Positions 1 through 11,434 of a stretch of DNA of 64,000 nt are shown here, one piece after another. The notes under the pieces were generated by a model. The model had not been told where the DNA came from, made no database searches, and saw only the letters and a list, made by a program, of their open reading frames with translations. The stretch lies in assembly GCA_002633025.1 (NCBI GenBank), contig NMRB01000293.1:177260-241259 (forward strand), written 5' to 3'. Made by a program: the position numbers and the translations under genes. Origin of the DNA: Notospermus geniculatus. Its lineage: Eukaryota; Nemertea; Pilidiophora; Heteronemertea; Lineidae. Numbering within the stretch: the stretch's first letter is position 1; the number at the start of each line of letters is the position of its first letter.

Positions 1-833
1 TCTCTTTCTGTACCGCTTCAGCTATGGACGATGTATTGTGAAACAGCAGCCAATCACAATTCAAGCTCCGAGGCCAGTAGTACCGCCTTGTTCACCGTGA
101 TGGATTTCTGGGGTCGGGTGACACCAGGTGTACTCCAGCTTCTGTCTCACTCAAAAGTGGTAGGTTCTTTGTGGAGACGTAATGCGAAGGAAGACAAGTT
201 TTTACACCTGTAACTTGCTGATGCTCTTCTTATGCTAAGACTGTCATCAGATACAAAGACCAGCCATCAGTCACTCTGAGGTTGGCAAGTTGGAACCTAC
301 TTATTTGTCAAGTTCGGTATTGTCTGTCTACTGTGAAGTCTGAGTGATTCTATTTCTGTCTTTATCTCATGTCAGTACGTTTAGGCTCATTTTGATTTTC
401 TACTTCAGTTTACGCTGTACATTAGGCCTATGTGGACACCCCGCCGTTTAGAAGTGGCATTATTTACTTCTTTCTATTTGCATTTTTACCATCAATCAGG
501 ACAAACCAGTTCTTGAGGTTTGCTAGTGGTTCTCACACACCTCCATCACATGCATGCATGAGTTTACCCACCTGCAGCACTTATGCAGTACAAGTATTTT
601 GTCGTGTAAAAATGGTGCTGAATGGTGCATTTCAGCAAGAATTCTGTTTCACCAATCATTTCAGAATAACAATGGGACACTTTGCAGCCATCAGAGGCCA
701 CCATCTATTTGGTCCTACGTCACAGATTTCATGTCACAGGCATAGATCTACAGCCTCACATCGTGAGGTGTGCATTCTCTGTGATGTCAAATTCCATGAT
801 GCTCTAGGACCACTAACTGGTGGTGGTGTCTAA
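1..833. other. Intron or intergenic stretch, no gene recognised
   Basis: No coding exon with good splice sites is visible. Positions about 240-395 resemble the right half of the foldback family found at 46288-46617 and 51280-51616 (shared words GAAGTCTGAGTGAT and GTCAGTACGTTTAGGCTC), so this part is an old transposon fragment. The rest shows nothing I can name. It probably lies within an intron of the gene whose last exons are at 1469 and 2421. Confidence 0.4.
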
Positions 834-983
834 ATCCGCCCATACACGGCGCAATATTATTGCACAATATGGGGCTCAAATGGGTGGTTGTGTGCTTCTA
901 GCATGATAGTTAGAAGATTGACAATAATATTGCCCATTGTGATCCTCATATTGTGCAATAATATTGATTGTGTATGGGCAGCT
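834..983. mobile_element. Foldback MITE, about 150 bp
   Basis: The ends form an inverted repeat: GCCCATACAC at 838 pairs with GTGTATGGGC ending at 979. The arms continue inward through an AT-rich block (CAATATTATTGCACAATATG against CATATTGTGCAATAATATTG). TAA is present on both sides (831-833 and 984-986), which would fit a PIF/Harbinger-type 3-bp duplication, but the outermost bases of the arms are imperfect. No coding capacity. Confidence 0.55.
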
Positions 984-1468
984 TAATGGGAGTAAAATCT
1001 CCCGTTGCATGTTTTATGAAGTCATTTCACATTGATAGTATTGTGTCAATTTCACCATGATGCACAAGTACCATATACCGGTACTCAACATCACTCCATC
1101 AACTGATGTTTATCTTGCATGCTCACCAACTCATAAATGTCATCAATTGTTCAAAATCATGGGGTTACTAACATGCACAAAATGTGACAAAACATGCACA
1201 AAATGTCATTGATTTCCATATAAGCTTACTAACCTGCACTTGGCAAACACTTTCCTGCTTCAGAAGCATTCTGGACAGAATCGCAGTATACCAATTTGCC
1301 GGGCTTGGATCTGCCCGATAAGCAGCGCATGTTCCATTTTCCTGCCTGCAGTGTTATGCTGTCACGCATTATGCTGTAGCAGTGACTGAAAGATAATGAA
1401 AGTAGTGGTGACCGTATGTACTTTGTTTTCAATGAACTTATTTAAACAAAACGGTTTTGTTTTCAGCT

Positions 1469-2643
1469 TGCAGAGATGGTCAACCTCCATTTCCTCAGCC
1501 TAATGGAAGCACTGCAAGAGTGTAACTCCACTGTCTTGACGAAGGTAAATTTATTAGTTCAATGTGATTGAATCAAGTTGATTAAATTGATAAATGTTAG
1601 GGCCGTTGTCCCGAAATAATGATGGCAAAGATCGTTATCGCTTCTATCAGATTCCTTTCGTATTTGAGCAATTCGCTGAAACAATTTAGGCTACATGTAG
1701 ATTGAGTACATCGAGAAAAATGGAATTTAACTTAGGAATGAAGGCAAACCAGGAAAATTCAATGAATTCAAATATACATAGCTATACTTACAGGACTTTG
1801 TCCCTACCCAGGTCCTGCCTGTGACAAATACCCTAACCTTCATACATGTGGTACACATAGTACATGGTCTCAAAGCTAAGAATGGAGTAACAACTTTAGG
1901 TGGAGGCCAGCATATATAGGGAACAAACGCAAAGGACAAAACACAAAAGAAGGGATTAGGGATTAGGCTGACAGAGTGAAAGGTTCGGGGGAAAACGTAA
2001 AGTTGACATGTACAAATTTATGGCTCCAACAATAACAAACCTTTAGAAATTGAAACAGACAGGTTGTCTTGTGAAATACCTTGGAGGAATTATACTGTCA
2101 GTATAATTTGTAGACAACATTAGCAAATTTCAGGTACAGCTGGAGGAAAGCAGAGTTCCAGAGAAACTTGTGCTGTGTTGCCCTCTCGATCACATACAGA
2201 GCTGGTCTGACTGGAGATTGAACCTGGAACCTCAGAGGTGACAGGGATAGTGTTTCCTCTACACTACTCTGACAGCCCTGTCTTGTCATTCTGCACTGAA
2301 GACGTTAGGATTTCTGTTCAAATCTGCCTGCTTGAATTCTTGCATTCATTTCTTCAATCCTGATAGTCGATCATTTTGTCCATTCATTAGATATGCTTCT
2401 TTCTTTGTTTTATTGCAGTTATTCGCACTGTGGACTCCAGTGTTGTTCACATACCACGCTCAACTCCCCGGTCACCTACAAGTTAGACTGCAGACGTGCC
2501 AGAACTGGGAACCACCCAAACAAAGCAGGGATGACAGCGGCAGTGAAGCTAACGTCTTGATGAAGTGGCTGAAACGACTACAGTTCAAACTCGGTCAGAT
2601 TGAAGTTCAGTCATCTGCTGCAACACAGTTCTATACTGTCTGA
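1469..2643 (+). CDS. C-terminal two exons of a large conserved protein, possibly UNC79 family
   Basis: Two exons join in frame. Exon 1469-1546 follows a TTTTCAG acceptor and ends ACGAAG before GTAAAT; exon 2420/2421-2643 follows TTATTGCAG and ends in TGA. Together they encode about 100 residues, including MVNLHFLSLMEALQE, then LPGHLQVRLQTCQNWEPP and, at the C-terminus, WLKRLQFKLGQIEVQSS. Both splice junctions are phase 0, the sequence is not repetitive, and the C-terminus looks conserved. The resemblance to the end of the NALCN-channel scaffold UNC79 is from memory only and uncertain. The 5' part of the gene lies outside the window. A plausible polyadenylation signal AATAAA is at 3093-3098. 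This gene is not part of the duplicated unit that starts near 3236. Confidence 0.6.
1547..2418. other. Last intron of the 5' gene, with a SINE-like insert
   Basis: Phase-0 intron between the two terminal exons. It contains the tRNA-like repeat described at about 2120-2290, and a short CTTGGAGGAATTATACTG word at about 2071 that recurs at 39815 and, in part, at 41476. Nothing else was recognised. Confidence 0.5.
2120..2290 (-). repeat. Possible tRNA-derived SINE, minus strand
   Basis: Read on the minus strand there is a box-B-like GGTTCAATCTC about 50 bases after a box-A-like stretch TGTCAGAGTAGTG, the arrangement of an internal RNA polymerase III promoter. The box A match is poor. It lies in the last intron of the 5' gene. 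The call rests only on these two motifs. Confidence 0.35.
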
Positions 2644-3110
2644 TTTAAACGAGTCATCTGCAGTTGAGAATTCAGCCCAAACGCTCTGGTTCAATGAGAT
2701 ACCCACGTGACAAACTTTGCTATGCGGTGGCTCTGCGATCGATTGACCCGTCGCAACGTCATTGACGTCATTTTAACTGTTGACGTTGCGTCATGAAAGT
2801 GACCTGTACATTTTTCTACAGGAATAATGAGACAAAAACGTTGCTTTTATCGCTAACCTAAGAAGCAAGGAGATTAAAGAAATTTTCATCTGCTACAGGG
2901 TGATGTAAGGTTTACTGTCAGGCGACCAACACAAATGGGTTATTTTCACGCCAGAAATTAATGGAAATAACATTAGAAAAAAGAAACTTCGGGCGCATCG
3001 CTCACAGCACCACGTTTTGATGTTAGTTCCGCAGGTTCCTCATTAGTATTGAATGGCTTTTAGTCATTCAGTAACTGTCGTCATTGTGACAGAATAAACT
3101 GAAAAGTAAA
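2644..3110 (+). other. 3'UTR of the 5' gene with AATAAA signal
   Basis: Sequence after the TGA stop of the large-protein gene. AATAAA at 3093-3098 is the first good polyadenylation signal. No other gene is seen before the duplicated unit begins at about 3236. Confidence 0.4.
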
Positions 3111-3239
3111 CCAAAATGTAAATGATTGTCATGGACCAGTAGATAGATTTATAATTTATTTATCATCAGGATACTACATTGTATTTTCAAGATGAAAAAG
3201 AAGTGATACCTTGTATATTGAAATTGTTGATTATAATGA

Positions 3240-5045
3240 GAGACTTAGGCCTGGTTTAATGTGATATACGTAATGTGTAAAAATCATGTGATATAGGGCC
3301 CAGTTCAATGTAAAGTTGCTTTAACCATCAGTCAGAAATACGGGTTAGGGCAGATACAGGCCATTTGTTCATAATGTCATAAACTAATAGAAAATACTCG
3401 TTAACCACACCAAAGATGTCTTATTAGGCCTAATTGTCTTATTAGGCCTAATATAAATGTAAGTTCATGAAAATATGAATTAATACAAAATTGTACCCTT
3501 CCCATTATTTGGGTGGACCTCTAGTCACAAGACTCATGTGCAATTGAAGTTTTATTTGATGTGAAATGTATTTTCAATGTTCAATATGAAATAATCTTGT
3601 CATGTCAAGCATAGAAATGATTTTTTTTCATCTTTTTTCATAAGATCCTGACATTTCTTCCTATGGACTGAAGCTCCTTTTACGCCTAGCCAACGCAACT
3701 CCCGACTTGAATAGCAGATCCATGAAATCGGGAGTTGGCTGCTCTTGAGATGGCCAGTCCAAATAATGGAAATATTTGTTGACTGCAACCACTGCAACAG
3801 GTCATTTTGAGGCAGGATGATGGCTTGCTACTGCAGTGACCACAAGTTAGCTGATAACAACTCAATACTGTCACCCATGGAACTTATCACTTTTGACGCT
3901 TGGGGGCAGCACCTGACGGTGCCAGTGCCCGATAATGTTGAGATGGCCCCCAATGTCTAACCTCGTCCTCTGGCATTGGAACGTTCCTTTCGCCGGCCGG
4001 CGACGTACAATACAGAGCGAGCGTCTCATGGAGCCGAGGTTTATGCGGGAAATAAGAATTCGCTTTGACATGTTTGATAGCCGATGTTCATGAAAATCGC
4101 GAAAAAACTTCAGTAGGCCTATTTCCTATGAGATCGTTATTTCAATAGCTCAGTGTGAATGAAGTATATACTGGGCCCATGTTGAACGGATATATATCTA
4201 TATTGGAGCTGTGAATTAGTCGTGGGAAGTGACTTTGTAGCAGGTACATCTTCGTCAGTCGGCAGCAAAAAGCAAAACAAAGGCAAAGCTGAAAGCATGT
4301 GGTCTTGCGTGTGCATGGTGTGTGTGTGTGTGTGTGTTTTGTGTACAATCTTAATCAATGTCGTCCATCACTCACTGTACCCACAGTCTGTAGTTGCGTC
4401 TCGCTTACGACGATCGGGATCAGTCGCCGACCAAAAAGATCACGAATCGCAAGAGTTGAACATGTTCAACTTCTGCGCCACGACGAATCATGATCCCGAC
4501 GGGCATAGGCCTAACCCAGTCGCAGTCGACCTGACTTGAGTTATGACGTCGTGCGATTATCCAGAAGTTGGTCTGTTTTAGTTAACCAATCAGTGATCAG
4601 CATTTTCATACCCTGCATGGGTGCTGCCATCTTAAAAATGTCACATGATCACAAGTCACATGACTGCCAGACCTTTGCGATGCTGTAGTCGCAGGTGACC
4701 TGAACACGGTTACGATTCCCTGCGCGCAGATGCCGCCTGTTCCACGACGATCGTACACATGTTTCGTTTTTGTGACCTGACCGTGCTTGCGACGCTTGAT
4801 GCTGACTGTTCCATCGCAGCGCAAGCAATCGCAGTGTGACCTGACACCCGCATATAGGAGTCCTGAGGCTTGATCGAGAACTTAAGCCAGGAACGATACT
4901 CAGTCAGGCCTAGGCCTAGGAGTACGGTACATACGCAGGCCTAGGCCTACAGTAATTTCAGTGCACACCCATCAATGCCCTTGATTTCTTATCATCATTT
5001 CTTACTATTTTCAGTTTTTTTCCACTGTTGTGTATGTAAAGAAGG
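3240..5045. other. Intergenic and EXO1 upstream region, copy 1
   Basis: Non-coding. It contains a (GT)n microsatellite at about 4318-4338 and, nearer EXO1, a CCAAT box at about 4584, GCCATCTT (reverse of the YY1-type AAGATGGC) at about 4626 and E-box words CACATG at 4640-4670. These motifs are conserved in copy 2 (about 25197-25290). Dispersed GTCGCAG and GTGACCTGA words at 4500-4850 suggest that part of this stretch is repeat-derived, so promoter function is only a guess. An alternative acceptor TATTTTCAG at about 5006-5014 precedes the start codon by about 30 bases. It is absent in copy 2. Confidence 0.4.
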
Positions 5046-5225
5046 ATGGGTATCGCTGGCTTGTTACCATTTCTTAAGCCGGCTTCACGCCAGGTCAACA
5101 TGAGGGAATACAAGGGATGCACTGTCGCTGTTGATTCCTATTGTTGGTTGCACAAGGGAGCATTCAGCTGTGCTGGAAAACTTGCTTTAGGAGAGAAGAC
5201 TGATAGGTATGAAAAATTCAACTGT

Positions 5226-5342
5226 NACCTGCAACCTGCAACCGTTTCCCTAAAAGTGTTGATAAACCTGCAACCTGCAACCTGCAACCGTTTCCCTAAA
5301 AGAGTTGATAAACCTGCAGCCTGTAACCTGCAACCGTGCGGA
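5226..5342 (+). repeat. Short tandem repeat in EXO1 intron 1 (copy 1 only)
   Basis: Just after a single N at 5226, the unit AACCTGCAACC plus GTTTCCCTAAAAG and TTGATAAACC repeats about 2.5 times with a period near 50 bases. In copy 2 this part of intron 1 is unrelated sequence (25768-25910), so the N marks a loss of homology. Confidence 0.7.
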
Positions 5343-6386
5343 AATAAACCGAATCACAACCAAAACATAGCGGAGACACATCCGATCGGGGATTCTAAAC
5401 TTCAGCCCGGAATTTTGTTGGTATGTGAGGAGCTCAAAGCTACAGTGATGCACCTTTCGGGCCAAATTTTTCTGCTCCCCAAGTACATGAAGTAAAGCAC
5501 CATTTTAATTTGGTTCCAGTTATGTGTACTACTGTATGAAGTTTGTCAACATGCTCTTGGCGAATGATATCAAACCTGTGATGGTGTTCGATGGTTGCAA
5601 TTTGCCATCCAAGGAAAGAGTTGAGAAGGACAGACGAGAGTAAGTTCGGATTCATGCCTTCATTTTGTGCCATTTGTTTGCCTTGGGTCAAATTTTATTG
5701 CCGTCTTTCGCCTGAATTGTTGCCATGTTGACTAGACCTCCTAAGTTTTCAATATCATATCTTCTTCAGATATACCAGTCATGCCGTAGTATGAGAACAT
5801 GACTTGTTCAGTTTCTCTGCAGGAATGCAATGAATTGTGCAGGCATCCTCTGTTGTGTATAGGTCATTGCAAATCTGGAGTTTTCAGTCTAGGCATGTAG
5901 GCCTACATGTAGAATAATTCACAAAATCCTGTTTGAGGGAAATGTTGAATCCGTTTCTCTACCGGTAATACATGGGCTACGAAGGGATAATTTACAAAGA
6001 TACTTGGGTCAAGCTTGTGTACGGTAGTCTCCTTGTTCACATTTCTCAGGCGAAGACAGCAATACAGAAAGAAAGCAGCCCAGTTTCTGCGTGAGGGAAA
6101 GAAGAAGGAAGCAACTGAGTGTTTTCAAAGATGTGTCGACATTACGTCAGAGATGGCACTAGCGCTTATGAAGGTCAGTAAGAAAAAAGACTTCAACTGT
6201 TTTTGGCCGGTGTTAACTTGCCAGACATAGCGGCAGTCATGTCTGACAGGTTTTGACATCTTTTGAGAGGAGCTGACATTACCTTACAACTGACATAGTT
6301 TTCCGAGGTGCCTAAACAAGTGTGAAAAATTGATAGGGTCAATAAACTGGTGACACTTTCTCCGTCACAGAAAAGTCTTAATTGCC

Positions 6387-6499
6387 CAGGCCTTTCCTTT
6401 TGAGGCGCGCTAAAATGTGCATGTGCCTCGCAAACAATAGAATTTATATTGTTCGCGAGGCACATGCACATTTTAGCGCACCTCAAAAGGAAAGGCCTG
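6387..6499. mobile_element. 113-bp foldback MITE in EXO1 intron 3
   Basis: Near-perfect inverted repeat: CAGGCCTTTCC at the left end, GGAAAGGCCTG at the right end, with arms of about 50 bases around a short AT-rich loop. It is flanked by ATTGCC on both sides (6381-6386 and 6500-6505). The duplicated intron at about 7478 lacks it and reads straight through as an empty site. The same element is at 26880-26992 in copy 2. The CAGG ends recall hAT elements, but the duplication is shorter than the usual 8 bp. Confidence 0.8.
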
Positions 6500-7257
6500 A
6501 TTGCCTCAGTATTGCATTTGTATTTTCAACTTGCAGGCATGTCGAGCCAAGGGAGTGGACTGTATTGTGGCACCTTATGAGGCTGATGCACAACTTGCTT
6601 ACCTCAACAAGATCGGCATTGCAGATATCATTATCACTGAGGACTCGGATCTGATACTCTTTGGTTGTGAAAGGGTGAGTTTTGATAACTACTGAAGTCA
6701 ATGAGTACATGTTTATTCTGCCTCTGCATGATTTACACTTCTTCGACCTCAGTGGATTTGACTGACTGTTTGGAACGGGCATTTTTCGAATCATTGGCTC
6801 ACAGGTGACTGACTTCAGCATCAGAATGAGTGTTCAGAATGGAAAGCCGTGTTTAAAACTCCATTAAGTACTGCATAATGAAAATTTTTTCTTCAGGTTG
6901 TCTACAAACTGGATCACATGGGTAATGGAGTCATGATTGAGCAAGATCGTCTTAGTCTGGCAGCCAAAGTCCGAAACTACACCTTCGATCGTTTCCGATA
7001 CATGTGTATCCTCTCTGGTTGTGATTACTTGCCGTCCTTGCCAGGAATAGGCCTTGGCAAGGCTTGCAAATTGCTGAAAGTTTCTTCAAATCCAGATTTC
7101 ACCAAGGTAAATGATTCGATTTTCTTGGACTGTGGACAATCCACTGCAGTTGTTTGTTGTGTTGTCTTTATTATAGGGTTAGAAAAATATTCAATATTGA
7201 ATTGAGAGCTTAATAATTTGTGACCTGGTCTGTGAAAACCTGGCCAAAGTCACTGGG

Positions 7258-8199
7258 NTAGCGCTTATGAAGGTCAGTAAGAAAAAAGACTTCAGCTGTT
7301 TTTGGCCGGTGTTAACATTCCAGACACAGCGGCAGTCATGTCTGACAGGTTTTGACATCTTTTGAGAGGAGCTGACATTACCTTACAACTGACATAATTT
7401 TCCGAGGTGCCTAAACAAGTGTGAAAAATTGATAGGGTCAATAAACTGGTGACACTTTCTCCGTCACAGAAAAGTCTTTAAATTGCCTCAGTATTGCATT
7501 TGTATTTTCAACTTGCAGGCATGTCGAGCCAAGGGAGTGGACTGTATTGTGGCACCTTATGAGGCTGATGCGCAACTTGCTTACCTCAACAAGATCGGCA
7601 TTGCGGATATCGTTATCACTGAGGACTCGGATCTGATACTATTTGGTTGTGAAAGGGTGAGTTTTGATAACTACTACCGGTAAAGTCAACGAGTAAATGT
7701 TTATTCTGCCACTGCATGATTTACACTTCTTTGACCTCAGTGGATTTGACTATGACTGTTTGGAACGGACATTTTTCGAATCATTGGCTCACAGGTGACT
7801 GACTTCAGCATCAGAATGAGTGTTCAGAATGGAAAGCCATGTTTAAAACTCCCATTAAGTACTGCATAACGAAATTTTTTTCTTCAGGTTGTCTACAAAC
7901 TGGATCACATGGGTAATGGAGTCATGATTGAGCAAGATCGTCTTAGTCTGGCAGCCAAAGTCCGAAACTACACCTTCGATCGTTTCCGATACATGTGTAT
8001 CCTCTCTGGTTGTGATTACTTGCCGTCCTTGCCAGGAATAGGCCTTGGCAAGGCTTGCAAATTGCTGAAAGTTTCTTCAAATCCAGATTTCACCAAGGTA
8101 AATGATTCGATTTTCTTGGACTGTGGACAATCCACTGCAGTTGTTTGTTGTGTTGTCTTTATTATAGGGTTAGAAAAATATTCAATATTGAATTGAGAG
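7258..8199 (+). repeat. Internal repeat of EXO1 exon 3 end to intron 5
   Basis: After the single N at 7258, the sequence restarts at TAGCGCTTATGAAGG, the end of exon 3, and repeats intron 3, exon 4, intron 4, exon 5 and part of intron 5 of the preceding 6163-7205. It differs by scattered substitutions (for example ATCATT to ATCGTT, Ile to Val in exon 4) and lacks the 113-bp MITE. Copy 2 has only one version, identical as far as I compared with 6163-7205. This pattern fits a second allele pasted into the first. Confidence 0.85.
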
Positions 8200-8429
8200 C
8201 TTAATAATTTGTGACCTGGTCTGTGAAAACCTGGCCAAAGTCACTGGGGAGTGACATAGGCCTTGATCATACCTGCCTTTTGTTGCACAATCCACAAGGC
8301 TTTATTTGCCACTAACAGACCATCGTCTTTTCATTGTGATGACACACCCCACATAACCTATTCACCCTGCGCCCTGTGGTGTTCAGCGACTTTGGCCGGG
8401 TTTTGCTAGACGTGGTCACATGTTTTTCA

Positions 8430-8662
8430 ATAGACTCTATCACTCCAATAGAGCGCAGCACCTGACGGGTAGCTAGCTAGGCCTTCAGCGTCACGACGTC
8501 CCATGCCCCATTCTGAACGCCATGATGTCACTCGAAAAACCTCCACTTGTTTCAGCGATCATGACGTCGTCTCAAGTCGAGATGTCATGGAATGAGTATG
8601 GGACGTCGTGACGCTGTAGTTACCAGTCAGGTGCTGCGCTCTTTTGGAGTGATATAGTCTAT
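8430..8662. mobile_element. Foldback MITE in EXO1 intron 5, copy 1
   Basis: Ends ATAGACTCTATCACTCCA and GGAGTGATATAGTCTAT are inverted repeats, and the arms continue with GCGCAGCACCTGAC against GTCAGGTGCTGCGC. It contains several GACGTC words in both arms. It ends about 40 bases before exon 6. An equivalent copy lies at 27932-28164. Confidence 0.75.
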
Positions 8663-9680
8663 TCATGGCTGTCATATATGATGTCGATGTATCATTTCAG
8701 ACTCTGCGGAAAATCCCAACACTTCTGAAAGTGAATGCACGAGTGACAGACGAATATGTGGATGGCTTTGTCAAAGCAGATAATACCTTTCTTTATCAGC
8801 TGGTGTTTGATCCACTCCGAAAGAAAGTCCTCCCCCTCAATCCTTACCCTGATGGTTTGAGTAGAGATGACCTCCCGTATGCTGGGACGTATCCTTAAAC
8901 ATTATTTATCAAAAGATACCTTCCGTGCAGTGTCTGGTCAGGATTGCAGAAAGTTGCCCGTTCGAATCCCGCTGTGGATCTTCCAGTGCGCAGGGGGCAT
9001 CTTCCCCATAAACTGAATATTCCAGCTCCTTGTAAATGAAATATTGCTCAAATTTTTCGAAGCCTACTAACTATTTCTGTACTTAGATTTGTAGAAACTA
9101 CTTTTTCCTTGACAAACGTCAGATATCATCCCCAAGATGTAGCATACCAAATGGCACTCGGTAACTTGGATGTGAGGACGAAGAAAGTTCTAGATTCCTT
9201 TAATCCAGATACATTTAAGGTATGGAAAGATGTGTATAGATCAGACTTGTTATTGCTTTGTAAAAAAAAAAGGAAATGCACGTGAGCTCTGGGTTGTATG
9301 GTTTGTTTAGTACAGCTGTGTTCCATGACCTCTGGATGCAAGTTGTGCTTGGAGCAGAGACCCTGAAATAGAAGTCGCTTTCATCTAAGTTTTTTCCTCT
9401 TTCATGAATTATTTTCATTCGTTTCAGCCGCCCCCTCAGAAAGGTACAAGCTGGAATGCAACTGCCAATAAACCTCTACCACCTCACCGACACAGCATTT
9501 GGACCAGGTCTTTCAAACCTAAGCAGTACAAAATAAATATTGACCCGACAGAAGTGGAAAGGTCATCCACAAAAGGTCAGGAGGTCACGGTCAAAATGAA
9601 AGGATTGAAAAGTCCACAAAAGCGAGCCAGGGAAAGTAAGATACAAATTATACCCTCAAACAAATATTTTGTATAGAGGT

Positions 9681-9873
9681 TTTGCAAATGATGTCACAAG
9701 CCGCCATGCTGGGGGACACATGCTGAAGAGGCACAGCGAAATGAGCCGTGCATGCAAAATGACGTTACGTCAAACAATGGCATGGCACACTTCACGCAAG
9801 TCACGTCACGATCGGCTCACACCTCTGTGCCCTGTATCCTCCAGAATGGCCGCCAGGATGACGTCATTGCAAA
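9681..9873. mobile_element. Foldback MITE in EXO1 intron 8, copy 1
   Basis: TTTGCAAATGATGTCA at 9681 pairs with TGACGTCATTGCAAA ending at 9873, with weaker pairing inward (GCCGCCATGCTGG against CCAGAATGGCCGCC). It starts about 45 bases after exon 8. The same element is at 29183-29375. Confidence 0.6.
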
Positions 9874-11434
9874 GCCTCCATTCGATAAATTTTCGTTGCT
9901 TTGGAATATTGGCATTTTGTCAGTTTCTTGTGCTGCTGATTTTTCATGTTCAAAGAGAACTATATGTACCCACTTTCTGAGTTCCGAGACTAGATTTTGC
10001 TGTGCATTTTTTCAGCCGTTGTTTGCCTTGACAGTAAGACCGACTCCGAGTTGGCCACCATGTACGAGGGTGCCCCTCCATCAAAGAGATTGAGATTAGA
10101 TGAAGAAGCTGATGACGATATCTGGAACGATGATGTAGCTGATCCGTTCAGTGACTTTCTTGACGCAATAGATCAAGAAAACACTGTACCTGATGAAGCG
10201 ATGGAAGCAGATGATGAGGATGAACCACTGGAGAATCTCATGGCAAGTTTGGAGGAGAAGAAATCACCAGAGAAACCAAAGAAATCAAGGAATATCTTTG
10301 CAATTTCTAAGGACACAAAGAAGGAAAAGTTTTCGCTGAATAAGCCAAAAGAAAATGTGGAGGTCAGGAGCAGGTGAGGACTATAGTATCAATATCATTA
10401 CCAGGTATACATTTTAGCTAGTGTTGATTTAACTGCTCGTATAGCCTCCATGCTGTTCTTGCTTTTTCTAGGCAGTTTGTAGTACTAGTACCAGTATTAC
10501 TTTTTCTAGTCAGTTTATAGTACCTATTAGTATTGCTTTTCGTAGTCAGTTTGTTAGTATTAGTTTTTTGCTTTTTTTAATCAGTTTGTAGTACTGTAAG
10601 GGTTTCAGCTCAGACTGTTCTAGAGTTTCGGATTGTAAAGTTCCAGCCTGAAGAAGACCCCGGTTGGGGTCGAAAATTCGCAAACACTCTGATTAGAGGA
10701 AACAAATTGATATCATTTGCCAGCTTTCAGAACAAAACCTTTTGGATCTTTGTACTTTGACGCAACAGGCAGTATTCTACAAAAACTGCCTGACCAGCAC
10801 AAATAACTATTATATTCACTGGTTGTTAAAGTTTTGGAAGACTTGCACCTGTCTCAGCTTTGCAGCCGACTTCTTATCCACCGACCGCACAGTTCCCGCC
10901 CTCTGCCATTTCCTGAGCTGGGTAGTGAGCGCAGGAGTTTTACTCCATCATGTCCATAGGAAAAGAATAATCCTCGAAAGATTGAGATGGACTGCAGCTG
11001 GGAATTGATTCAGAGTTGTTTGATAACGTTCAATCGGATGTCTACCATTGGCCTACCTAAGGACTGCCAATTTTCTTATCTTCTACCTGCGTGTAGGTTA
11101 TATGGGCTTTCGTACAGAGATCGTCGTTCAGTCCACACAATGAAGAACTTGACGACAAAGTTAGAAACATATGTTCTGCCAATCCACGTCTTGGATATAG
11201 AATGGTCAGTGCAAGACTTCATGGTATAAATATTCATGTGTCGCGACAGAAAGTGCGTGATAGTTAGTATGCTGCGAGTGGACCCCACATCAGTTGCATT
11301 GAGATGGTGCAAGGCCATCAGGAGACGGTCGTACAGAGTGGCAGGGCCGAATTCACTTTGGCATATTGATGGGAACCACAAATTGATCAGGTGGGTGGAA
11401 AGGTTTTAAAATTCAGTACACTGGTGTACAGAAA

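Larger units (their letters stand above)
5046..10373 (+). pseudogene. EXO1: EXO1 copy 1, exons 1-9 only, 3' end missing, exons 4-5 duplicated
   Basis: Exonuclease 1, an XPG/FEN1-family 5'-3' exonuclease and flap nuclease of mismatch repair and double-strand-break resection. Exons: 5046-5206, 5520-5639, 6050-6173, 6537-6674, 6897-7106, 8701-8888, 9123-9219, 9428-9635 and 10016-10373, all with GT/AG borders and matching phases. A second copy of exons 4 and 5 sits at 7519-7656 and 7888-8097, after a single N at 7258. The N- and I-nuclease domains with the metal-binding acids are intact. Homology to the complete copy stops at about 10599, and exons 10-12 (MLH1-binding motif, repeats, PIP box) are absent; transposon sequence follows instead. 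Labelled pseudogene because no complete reading is possible, but it may be an allele fragment created by assembly rather than a decayed gene. The doubled exons (348 nt) would keep the frame. Confidence 0.85.

Noticed and set aside
4299-4539. Open frames over the GT microsatellite
   Set aside because: Low-complexity CVCVCV translation; the equivalent in copy 2 has a different frame length, with no splice support.
6193-6821. Open frames of 90-112 codons on both strands around the intron 3 MITE
   Set aside because: Artefacts of the palindromic element and of EXO1 exon 4 read in other frames.
8940-8990. tRNA-like GTTCGAATCCCGC in EXO1 intron 6
   Set aside because: Only a box-B-like word is present. 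No acceptor stem or box A could be paired, so neither a tRNA nor a SINE is claimed.
9669-10093. 103- and 113-codon open frames between EXO1 exons 8 and 9
   Set aside because: They run across a foldback and the exon 9 acceptor in the wrong frame; only the frame continuing from 10016 fits EXO1.
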